Below are positions 1 to 5,121 of a stretch of DNA of 6,585 nt, piece after piece (position 1 is the stretch's first letter; each line of letters begins with the position of its first letter). The position numbers and the translations under genes are program-made. The notes under the pieces were generated by a model. The model worked only from the letters and a program-made list of their open reading frames with translations. It was not told the origin of the DNA and did no database searches. The DNA is from Rickettsiales bacterium (GTDB lineage Bacteria > Pseudomonadota > Alphaproteobacteria > Rickettsiales > UBA998), in contig JAIEPI010000126.1 of assembly GCA_019749855.1 (NCBI GenBank), forward strand, positions 1-6,585, read 5' to 3'.

Positions 1-411
1 CACCACTTCCGCGCCAATGGTAATCAGCTCCCGCTTGAGTGCGAGATCGTAAATCAAATCCGAGTAATCCGTCACGTTGATCACTGATACCGCCGCCGAG
101 GCAAGTCGGGCGAGATACTCCCCGCCACCCATCTCAGCGAGTGACGCATCCTGATCAAAGAAATGTTTGAGTGTGACGGGGTTAGCAATCTGCCCGCGAT
201 CATGGAAGCGCAGGATGCTGGCATAGAGGCGCTGATGGACGGGCACATAAAAATGCTCTGGCCGCAGCTGATCGTTGATGTGGTTCAGCGCCACGTTATT
301 GACCAGAATCGCCCCCAGCAAGGACTGCTCCGCCTCGAGATTATGCGGGGCCTGACGGTACTCCGTCTCGTCCTTATTGACGGCGAGGGAAAGGGTGGCT
401 TCTGCGTTCAT
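1..411 (-). CDS. dnaB: Replicative DNA helicase DnaB, N-terminal part (gene cut by left edge)
   Basis: DnaB is the hexameric ATP-driven helicase that unwinds DNA at the replication fork and recruits primase. Translating the minus strand gives 137 residues open at the window edge. Residues 21-38 (APHNLEAEQSLLGAILVN) are the classic start of the DnaB N-terminal domain. They are followed by HFYVPVHQRLYASI (53-66), PVTLKHFF (78-85) and GGGEYLARLASA (95-106), all typical of the helical domain that forms the N-terminal collar and binds DnaG. The Walker A/B ATPase part lies outside the window. The ATG at 411 is well fixed, because a stop lies in frame five codons upstream with no other start between. 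No good Shine-Dalgarno site precedes it. It lies 137 bases downstream of fabG on the same strand, whereas dnaB more often follows rplI. Confidence 0.95.
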   Translation of the reverse strand, partial: MNAEATLSLAVNKDETEYRQAPHNLEAEQSLLGAILVNNVALNHINDQLRPEHFYVPVHQRLYASILRFHDRGQIANPVTLKHFFDQDASLAEMGGGEYLARLASAAVSVINVTDYSDLIYDLALKRELITIGAEVV

Positions 412-548
412 AAGTCGCGTAGCTTACGAGGGAGGCGGCCTAATGGTCAAGCAGTGGCACACGAACAAGGCAAACTAATTTACTTGCCACTACCGGCAGT
501 GGGCAACTCTCAAAACGCCACTACTCGTTGAGAGAATTTTGCCTCGTT
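412..548. other. Spacer between fabG and dnaB with two back-to-back hairpins
   Basis: No gene is visible here. Two hairpins abut exactly. One is TTGCCACT (484-491) with AGTGGGCAA (498-506), 8 pairs with one bulged G. The other is CTCTCA (507-512) plus ACG (515-517) against CGT (526-528) plus TGAGAG (529-534), with a 2-base bulge and an 8-base loop. Neither is followed on the minus strand by a T tract, so they are not standard intrinsic terminators for fabG. On the plus strand only AATTTT follows. They could be mRNA-processing or attenuation structures in a fabG-dnaB transcript. Confidence 0.5.
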
Positions 549-1283
549 CTACACCATCAGCAGGCCGCCGTTAATGTGTAACGTTTGGCCGGTGACATAG
601 GCCGCGCCATCGCTTGAGAGATAGACCACACCGGCGGCGACATCTGCCGGCAGACCAAAGCGCGCGGCAGGGATGTTGGCGGTGATGCGCGCCGCCTGCT
701 CTTCGTTCAGTGCGTCGGTCATCGGCGTTTTGATAAATCCGGGCGCGATGCAATTCAGCGTCACGCCACGGCTGGCGACCTCGGCGGCCAGTGACTTGGT
801 CATGCCAATCATGCCGGCTTTGGACGCGCAGTAATTAGCCTGACCCGGATTACCCATGACCGCGACCACGGAGGAGATATTGATCACCCGTCCGGCGCGC
901 CGTTTCATCATGGCCTTGATGGCGCTGCGGCTGAGGCGGAAGGTGGCGGTCAGGTTAATGTCGATGACCGATTGCCAGTCCTCATCTTTCATGCGCAACG
1001 CCAACCCGTCCTTGGTGATGCCTGCATTATTCACCAGAATATCAATCTGTCCTAAGGCGGCTTCTGCCTGCGCGAACAAGCCCTCCACCGCGGATGCATC
1101 GCTGAGGTTACAGGGCAGAATCGCCGCACCACCCAGCGCATCCGCTACTTCGCGTAATTTTTCTGCGCGCGTGCCAGAAATAGCCACCTCGGCCCCTGCC
1201 GCTTTCAGCGCGCTGGCAATCGCCTCGCCAATGCCGCCCGTTGCGCCCGTAATAAGTGCTTTTTTACCTGCAAGATTAAACAT
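549..1283 (-). CDS. fabG: 3-oxoacyl-[acyl-carrier-protein] reductase FabG
   Basis: FabG is the cytoplasmic NADPH-dependent reductase that converts 3-oxoacyl-ACP to 3-hydroxyacyl-ACP in type II fatty-acid synthesis. The 244 residues match the usual length of the short-chain dehydrogenase family. The cofactor loop TGATGGIG is at 12-19 and the structural NNAG at 85-88. The catalytic set is Asn110, Ser138, Tyr151 and Lys155 (YCASK), followed by PG at 181-182 and the typical ending HINGGLLMV. The reading frame extends eight codons further upstream, but ATG 1283 is preferred: AGGAG (plus-strand 1290-1294) lies six bases before it, and MFNLAGKKALITG is a normal FabG start. It lies downstream of fabD on the same strand with a 171-base gap. 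No acpP follows; dnaB does. Confidence 0.96.
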   Translation of the reverse strand: MFNLAGKKALITGATGGIGEAIASALKAAGAEVAISGTRAEKLREVADALGGAAILPCNLSDASAVEGLFAQAEAALGQIDILVNNAGITKDGLALRMKDEDWQSVIDINLTATFRLSRSAIKAMMKRRAGRVINISSVVAVMGNPGQANYCASKAGMIGMTKSLAAEVASRGVTLNCIAPGFIKTPMTDALNEEQAARITANIPAARFGLPADVAAGVVYLSSDGAAYVTGQTLHINGGLLMV

Positions 1284-1454
1284 ATGAAGCTCCTGTAGCT
1301 CTGGCATAGAGAGGATGAAAAGGTAGGTTACTCATAGCGATTTACTTCATCGGTGCCTAGGTGCAAGTAGTTTAATCACGGGTACTCCACTGATTTCATG
1401 AGCTGAAGAGTCTTCTGCCAATACCTGCTTTGGCAGCGCTAAGCCAAGCTTCGC
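1284..1454. other. fabD-fabG spacer with a perfect 7-bp hairpin
   Basis: This 171-base gap holds no gene. CTGCCAA (1415-1421) and TTGGCAG (1430-1436) form a perfect 7-bp stem with an 8-base loop, just 16 bases past the fabD stop on the minus strand. No T tract follows on either strand, so it is a weak terminator candidate at best. A small GAAGA-G-TCTTC palindrome (1405-1415) and a direct repeat GGTGC-CTA-GGTGC also lie here. I found no convincing promoter for fabG. Confidence 0.45.
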
Positions 1455-2399
1455 CTACGCAGCTTTCACCATCGTTTCAATGTCGGCGACCTCATTAATG
1501 GCATGGCAGGTCAGGGTCGGGGTGATGCGCTTATTGAGGCCGCATAACACTTTGCCCGGGCCAATTTCCCAGGTTTCGTCAATGGCCAGCACGTGCATTT
1601 TCAGGATGGTTTCGCGCCAGCGCACGCGTCCCGTCACCTGTTGCACCAGTAAATCACGGATCTGATCCGGCTCCATCGCCGCACTGGCGGTGATATTGGC
1701 CAGCACCGGAACGATCGGCCGACGAATCTCCACCTTTGCCAGCGCCTCACGCATGATGTCAGCCGCTGGCGCAATCAGAGAGCAATGAAACGGCGCGCTG
1801 ACATTCAGCTCAATGGCACGCTTGGCGCGTTTTTCCTTTGCCAGCACCATGGCACGCTCCACCGCCGCACGCGTACCGCTGATGACGACTTGCCCAGGCG
1901 CATTGTCATTGGCGATTTCGCAGCGCTCATCGCCCTCGGAGACCTCACGGATGATTTGCTCGATTACAGCAATCTCGGGGCCAATGATCGCCGCCATCAT
2001 GCCCACGCCTTGCGGCACTGCTGCTTGCATCGCCTGTCCACGTGTTTTTAACAGCCGCGCCGTGTCGCTCAGGCTGATGGCCTGCGCGGCACAGAGCGCC
2101 GTATACTCACCCAGTGAGTGACCGGCAACCAGACGCGCCTTGCTTTTCAGCGTGATGCCGCCTTCCTTCTCCAGGGTACGCAAAATGGCGATGGAGGTCG
2201 CCATAATGGCGGGCTGTGTATTTTCCGTTGCCGTGAGATCGCTGTCTGGCCCCTCAAAAATGATTTTTGAGAGATGCTGGGCGAGCGCATCATCCACTTC
2301 CTGAAACACCTCGCGCGCGACCGGAAAGTTGTCGTAGAATGCCTTGCCCATGCCGACAATCTGTGAGCCCTGACCTGGAAATACGAATGCGATGCCCAT
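1455..2399 (-). CDS. fabD: Malonyl-CoA:ACP transacylase FabD
   Basis: FabD transfers malonyl from CoA to acyl carrier protein, making the extender unit for type II fatty-acid synthesis in the cytoplasm. The 314 residues fit the family (about 310). Near the N-terminus is FPGQGSQ, with Gln10 in the oxyanion position. The nucleophile Ser95 sits in the elbow GHSLGEY (93-99). Arg120, which binds the malonyl carboxylate, lies in LLKTRGQAMQ. The catalytic His205 is in SAPFHC, and Gln254 matches the conserved late glutamine. All residues needed for activity are present. The ATG at 2399 has AGGAG nine bases upstream (plus-strand 2409-2413). It heads the fab cluster on this strand and is divergent from rpsF. 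Confidence 0.97.
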   Translation of the reverse strand: MGIAFVFPGQGSQIVGMGKAFYDNFPVAREVFQEVDDALAQHLSKIIFEGPDSDLTATENTQPAIMATSIAILRTLEKEGGITLKSKARLVAGHSLGEYTALCAAQAISLSDTARLLKTRGQAMQAAVPQGVGMMAAIIGPEIAVIEQIIREVSEGDERCEIANDNAPGQVVISGTRAAVERAMVLAKEKRAKRAIELNVSAPFHCSLIAPAADIMREALAKVEIRRPIVPVLANITASAAMEPDQIRDLLVQQVTGRVRWRETILKMHVLAIDETWEIGPGKVLCGLNKRITPTLTCHAINEVADIETMVKAA

Positions 2400-2432
2400 G
2401 AAAATGCTCTCCTGATATTTTTATGATGTTTT

Positions 2433-2438
2433 ACTATA
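2433..2438 (-). promoter_or_regulatory. Candidate -10 element for fabD
   Basis: On the minus strand this reads TATAGT inside TATATAGT, 34 bases before the fabD start, and matches the -10 consensus at five of six bases. No good -35 hexamer lies 16-18 bases further up. That position is instead covered by one arm of the inverted repeat at 2457-2474, so a regulator may act there. Called by eye only. Confidence 0.3.
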
Positions 2439-2456
2439 TAACGATGCACACTGCAT

Positions 2457-2474
2457 AATCGCTCTATCGCGATT
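2457..2474. repeat. Inverted repeat AATCGC-N6-GCGATT upstream of fabD
   Basis: The two 6-base arms (2457-2462 and 2469-2474) are perfectly complementary, with a 6-base spacer. The size and symmetry suit a dimeric regulator, and the repeat overlaps where the fabD -35 element would be expected. The regulator is unknown, and chance occurrence is possible for arms this short. Confidence 0.4.
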
Positions 2475-2481
2475 TAGCAAC

Positions 2482-2499
2482 CATGGCCCACGTGCCATG
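2482..2499. repeat. Inverted repeat CATGGC-N6-GCCATG in the fabD-rpsF spacer
   Basis: The arms 2482-2487 and 2494-2499 are perfectly complementary around a 6-base spacer, and a CACGTG palindrome (2489-2494) overlaps the right arm. The layout equals that of the neighbouring repeat at 2457-2474 (6-6-6), with start points 25 bases apart, although the arm sequences differ. Confidence 0.4.
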
Positions 2500-2535
2500 A
2501 TCGACTCATTCACGGGCCAAACGGCTGGTTTTTGC

Positions 2536-2563
2536 TTGCATTAGTGGAAATAATTTCTATGGT
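2536..2563 (+). promoter_or_regulatory. Weak candidate promoter for rpsF-rpsR
   Basis: TTGCAT (2536-2541) and TATGGT (2558-2563) stand 16 bases apart, upstream of rpsF. Neither hexamer is a strong match, and an alternative -10 AATAAT (2549-2554) lacks a -35. If the start point is near 2570, the outermost part of the leader hairpin at 2566 would not be transcribed, so the exact start matters. Low confidence. Confidence 0.25.
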
Positions 2564-2565
2564 GC

Positions 2566-2615
2566 GCCTCCCTGCCCCTGCTTACGCGATGGTCGCGTGT
2601 GTCAGGAAAGGCCGG
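2566..2615 (+). promoter_or_regulatory. Structured rpsF leader, possible S6:S18 autoregulatory element
   Basis: A stacked hairpin can form. ACGCGA (2584-2589) pairs perfectly with TCGCGT (2593-2598) around a TGG loop. Outside it CCTG (2571-2574) pairs with CAGG (2603-2606), and GCCT (2566-2569) with AGGC (2609-2612). A CCG triplet lies at the 3' edge (2612-2614). It is established in several bacterial phyla that the S6:S18 complex binds a CCG-containing structure in the rpsF leader that resembles its 16S rRNA site. Matching this hairpin to that element is inference, because the CCG here is partly in the outer stem rather than clearly bulged. Confidence 0.4.
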
Positions 2616-2640
2616 AAATTGCATGAAAAAAGGAGTTTTC

Positions 2641-2982
2641 ATGTCTGGTTTATACGAAGTCACATTCGTTGTGCGTCCGGATGTTAGCCGCGCCGACATC
2701 ACCAAAATCGAAGAAGATCTGACCGCCTCGCTCACTGAGAACAAAGCCACCGTCAAGAAAAACGAGTATTGGGGCTTGCGTACGCTGGCTTACCGCATCA
2801 ACAAAACCAATAAAGGCCATTATTCATTTATGGGCGTTGAGGCAGGTTCTGAGGCCATCCACGAGATGGATCGCCTGCTACGCATCAATGAAAATGTCGT
2901 GCGTCATCTGATCATCCGAGTGGAAGCACTGGAAGAAGAACCCTCAGCCCCGCTGCGCGAATCTTCGCGCGATGCGGCTTAA
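2641..2982 (+). CDS. rpsF: Small ribosomal subunit protein S6 (bS6)
   Basis: S6 binds the central domain of 16S rRNA as a heterodimer with S18 on the platform of the 30S subunit. The 113-residue product starts MSGLYEVTFVVRPDVS, the first strand of the S6 ferredoxin-like fold. It carries YWGLRTLAYRINK (43-55) and the strong family marker HEMDRLLRINENVVRHL (74-90), then a short charged, disordered tail. The frame is open further upstream (GTG 2599, ATG 2623), but ATG 2641 is chosen because AGGAG (2631-2635) lies five bases before it and homologues begin here. rpsR follows after 24 bases, so the two are almost surely cotranscribed and produced in step, as their pairing requires. Confidence 0.97.
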   Translation: MSGLYEVTFVVRPDVSRADITKIEEDLTASLTENKATVKKNEYWGLRTLAYRINKTNKGHYSFMGVEAGSEAIHEMDRLLRINENVVRHLIIRVEALEEEPSAPLRESSRDAA

Positions 2983-3006
2983 CCCTGCAATCAGGAGTAA
3001 TACATC

Positions 3007-3336
3007 ATGGCTTATGAACGTAATTCTGCACCGCGTGAAGGCGGTAATCGTGGTCCACGCTCAGGCGGTGGAGCCGGTGGCAGCGCCGCCGGTGGCGCAG
3101 CTGGCAATATGGGGAAAAAAGTGTTTTTTCGCCGCCGCAAAACCTGCCCGCTGACTGGCCCCAATGCACCCTTTATTGACTATAAAGACGTGAAGCTCTT
3201 GAGCCGTTTTGTCTCAGAGCGCGGCAAAATTCTGCCCAGCCGTATTACGGCGGTGTGCTCGAAAAAACAGCGTGCCATGGCACAAGCGATCAAGCGCGCG
3301 CGCAACCTCGCACTGCTGGCCTATGTTCGCCAATAG
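3007..3336 (+). CDS. rpsR: Small ribosomal subunit protein S18 (bS18) with Gly/Ala-rich N-terminal extension
   Basis: S18 is the 30S platform partner of S6. The core from about residue 37 is canonical: KKVFFRRRKTCPLTG, IDYKDVKLLSRFVSERGKI (57-75), LPSRITAV (76-83) and the basic end KKQRAMAQAIKRARNLALL. Ahead of it is an extension of about 35 residues rich in Gly and Ala (most of 12-33), making the protein 109 residues against the usual 75-85. The long form is favoured because AGGAG (2993-2997) lies nine bases before ATG 3007. An in-frame ATG at 3109 would give a normal 75-residue S18 but has no good ribosome site. Cys47 aligns with the cysteine after the RRRK stretch in other S18 proteins. 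An intrinsic terminator follows. Confidence 0.95.
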   Translation: MAYERNSAPREGGNRGPRSGGGAGGSAAGGAAGNMGKKVFFRRRKTCPLTGPNAPFIDYKDVKLLSRFVSERGKILPSRITAVCSKKQRAMAQAIKRARNLALLAYVRQ

Positions 3337-3356
3337 GGCTTACGCATGACGAATTG

Positions 3357-3387
3357 AAAAAGGCGGCCTGCGGGTCGCCTTTTTTTT
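3357..3387 (+). terminator. Intrinsic terminator of the rpsF-rpsR operon
   Basis: AGGCGGCC (3361-3368) pairs with GGGTCGCCT (3373-3380 over eight pairs, one G-U) around a TGCG tetraloop and runs into eight Ts (3380-3387). Preceding As (3357-3361) can lengthen the stem. It begins 21 bases after the rpsR stop. It separates the S6/S18 pair from the DUF2232 and rplI genes, so those need read-through or their own promoters. Confidence 0.9.
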
Positions 3388-3397
3388 GCTAAAAAAA

Positions 3398-3425
3398 ATG
3401 ACGGATAAACGCCTAAGCATTTTAT
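3398..3425 (+). promoter_or_regulatory. Weak candidate promoter for the DUF2232 gene
   Basis: ATGACG (3398-3403) and TTTTAT (3420-3425) are 16 bases apart, each matching consensus at four of six bases. An eight-A tract (3391-3398) lies directly upstream where an UP element would sit. Some promoter is expected here because a strong terminator precedes it, but this exact placement is a guess by eye. Confidence 0.22.
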
Positions 3426-3485
3426 GCCTGTGCTTGCTTTAAAAGCATCCCTCCCCTAGGCTGCATGCGCACATCAAGGGTTGGC

Positions 3486-4418
3486 ATGTTTTTTTCATCC
3501 TCATCGTTTCCTCGCCCTGCTGTCCTCGCGGGGATCCTCTCCGGTGTGCTTCTCGCCGTCATCCATTATGGCCTATTGACTGGGTTTCTGGTCGTACCCG
3601 TTTTGCCTATGGCAGCGCTGGCGTGGGCCGCTTTTTCTTTTGGTGTTGCTGGACTCAGTGCGGCAACCCTTACCTCACTGGCCGTGGGCATGGTTTTCAT
3701 TGGCCCCATGAAAATTCTGTTCATTTTGCTGTTGCAGCTTTTTCCAGCGTGGCTTTTTCTACGCGAGCTGCTGAAATTACGGCTTTATCGAACCGGTCAC
3801 TTCCAATGGGTGCCCCCTGGCGCCGCTTTTGTCATGGTTACGCTTTATGCTCTTGTTTTCCTTAGCGTGGCCAGCATTCTCTCGCCTGTTGAATTTGACG
3901 CCGTGCTCGCTCATCTGGGGGAAGCATGGGCGCAAGCGTTGCAACGGCTGGATCCGGTAGCCGTGGGTGCGCTGAAATCGCCGGGTGATTTATCGCATCT
4001 GGTGTTAGCGCTGGGCGTGTGGATGGCGTGTGCATTATTTTATGCCGCCGCCTGCCTTGGCAATGTCATCGTGCTGGCTTTTCGGCGTTCGCTGAGGGCT
4101 TCCCTATCGCTCCAGCCTTTTACACCACCGCTTTGGCTACTGGGTGTGCTGGCATGTGCCGCGGCGCTTGCCTTATTGGGCACCCCGCGCAACATGCTGA
4201 TTGGTCAGATGTTAAGTCTGATCGCTCTATTGCCTTATTTCATCTCTGGGGTTAGCCATGTACATAGCGCATTACGAAGCTGGCGGCATGCGGCGTTCTG
4301 GCAAATCAGCCTTTACTTTCTCATTGCCATCACTTTATGGCCGGTGCTTTTTCTGGCCGCGTACGGGCTGACGCGCCAATGTCTGGGCCTGATAACACAA
4401 GCGCCGCTGACACGCTGA
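3486..4418 (+). CDS. DUF2232-type multi-pass inner-membrane protein
   Basis: The product is 310 residues and strongly hydrophobic, with roughly seven to eight membrane spans, near 11-34, 36-55, 57-88, 108-132, 170-197, 213-233, 237-258 and 272-300. A longer soluble stretch (about 134-168) lies between the fourth and fifth spans. Basic loops such as RELLKLRLYR (93-102) and FRRSLRAS suggest cytoplasmic sides. Its position between rpsR and rplI is where alphaproteobacteria usually carry a DUF2232 protein, and length and topology agree; the family's function is not established. ATG 3486 is preferred because AAGGG lies five bases before it; an in-frame ATG at 3465 would add seven residues and has no ribosome site. 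Assignment to DUF2232 rests on context plus topology more than on motifs. Confidence 0.8.
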   Translation: MFFSSSSFPRPAVLAGILSGVLLAVIHYGLLTGFLVVPVLPMAALAWAAFSFGVAGLSAATLTSLAVGMVFIGPMKILFILLLQLFPAWLFLRELLKLRLYRTGHFQWVPPGAAFVMVTLYALVFLSVASILSPVEFDAVLAHLGEAWAQALQRLDPVAVGALKSPGDLSHLVLALGVWMACALFYAAACLGNVIVLAFRRSLRASLSLQPFTPPLWLLGVLACAAALALLGTPRNMLIGQMLSLIALLPYFISGVSHVHSALRSWRHAAFWQISLYFLIAITLWPVLFLAAYGLTRQCLGLITQAPLTR

Positions 4419-4438
4419 AGTGGCGGCTGCAAAAACCC

Positions 4439-4467
4439 TTGCCAAACACGGACATTGCGCGTATATA
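4439..4467 (+). promoter_or_regulatory. Candidate promoter for rplI
   Basis: TTGCCA (4439-4444, five of six to TTGACA) and TATATA (4462-4467) are separated by exactly 17 bases in the 89-base gap before rplI. This is the best sigma-70-like pair in the window. It would let L9 be made independently of the poorly translated-looking membrane gene upstream. The -10 overlaps a GTATATAC palindrome. Confidence 0.45.
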
Positions 4468-4507
4468 CCGCCTTTCTAAAAACAAGAACAGGCTTAACGA
4501 GGCACAC

Positions 4508-5035
4508 ATGGATGTGATTTTGCTGGAACGTGTTGCTCGGCTCGGTGATGTCGGCGATGTGGTTAAAGTACGGGATGGTTTTGGCCGGAATTTTTTGATT
4601 CCGCTCAAAAAAGCCCTCCGTGCGACGGACATGAACCGTAAAGAGTTTGAGGCCAAGCGTGCCCAACTTGAAAAACGTAATAAAGATATGCGCTCGGATG
4701 CCGAGGCAAGTGCCGCTAAAATGGGCAGTTTGACAGTTAAAGTTGTGCGTCAGGCCAGTGAAGATGGCAAGCTTTACGGGTCTGTCAATGCTCGTGATAT
4801 CGCATTGGCTCTGCAAGAGCAAGGTATTGAAATTGAGCGTCGTCTCATTGATCTCACTTCAGCCATCAAAACAATGGGCCTCTACAGTGCAACCATTGCG
4901 CTACATCCGGAAGTTAAAGTGAACTGCCGTGTGGAAGTGGTACGTAGCTTGGAAGCCAGCGCGTATGACGAATTGGCCGTTGAAGAGCCGGTGGCTGATG
5001 TGTCGCCAGTCATTGAGGACACAGAGGAAGCCTAA
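4508..5035 (+). CDS. rplI: Large ribosomal subunit protein L9 (bL9)
   Basis: L9 binds 23S rRNA near the base of the L1 stalk and reaches towards the next ribosome on the mRNA. The 175-residue protein begins MDVILLERVARLGDVGDVV with the signature GFGRNFLIP at 24-32. The long connecting helix is about 43-74. The second domain includes GKLYGSVNARDIALAL (87-102) and LHPEVKVNCRVEV (132-144). The tail from about 149 is acidic (ending IEDTEEA), which makes it longer than E. coli L9 (149) and is common in alphaproteobacteria. The usual glycine of the signature (LIPxG) is Lys34 here. The open frame reaches back to 4337, but ATG 4508 has GAGG (4499-4502) five bases upstream and matches the family start. 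Confidence 0.96.
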   Translation: MDVILLERVARLGDVGDVVKVRDGFGRNFLIPLKKALRATDMNRKEFEAKRAQLEKRNKDMRSDAEASAAKMGSLTVKVVRQASEDGKLYGSVNARDIALALQEQGIEIERRLIDLTSAIKTMGLYSATIALHPEVKVNCRVEVVRSLEASAYDELAVEEPVADVSPVIEDTEEA

Positions 5036-5064
5036 TCCTGCCTTTCTGTGCTGCATTTATTCAT

Positions 5065-5097
5065 AAAAAGGGCCGCTGAATCAGCGGCCCTTTTTTT
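5065..5097. terminator. Bidirectional intrinsic terminator between rplI and the pagL-like gene
   Basis: GGGCCGCTGA (5070-5079) and TCAGCGGCCC (5081-5090) are perfectly complementary. Allowing a GAATC loop leaves an 8-bp GC-rich stem. Five As precede it (5065-5069) and seven Ts follow (5091-5097), so the hairpin meets a T tract on either strand. It sits 29 bases after the rplI stop and 24 bases from the stop of the convergent gene, so it can serve both. Confidence 0.93.
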
Positions 5098-5121
5098 ATA
5101 ATGTTTGTAGTGTAGTGGTTA

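Noticed and set aside
163..531. Open frame of 122 codons on the plus strand near the left edge
   Set aside because: It lies antisense to the clearly recognisable dnaB N-terminus and then crosses the hairpin spacer; the translation matches no family and has no ribosome site.
507..540. Hairpin with AATTTT on the plus strand as an intrinsic terminator
   Set aside because: There is no plus-strand gene upstream to terminate and the T tract is only four bases; kept only as a structural note.
856..1287. 143-codon plus-strand open frame inside fabG
   Set aside because: It is a shadow of fabG on the opposite strand with no recognisable motifs; fabG itself has every family residue.
1284..1307. Upstream extension of FabG by eight residues
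   Set aside because: The extension (MPELQELH) covers the AGGAG site that serves ATG 1283, and the family starts at MFNLAGKK.
4337..4507. Upstream extension of L9 by 57 residues, overlapping the end of the membrane protein gene
   Set aside because: The frame is merely open; ATG 4508 has a ribosome site and the extension does not resemble L9.
4313..4822. 169-codon minus-strand open frame opposite rplI
   Set aside because: It is antisense to rplI, with unstructured composition and no family signs.
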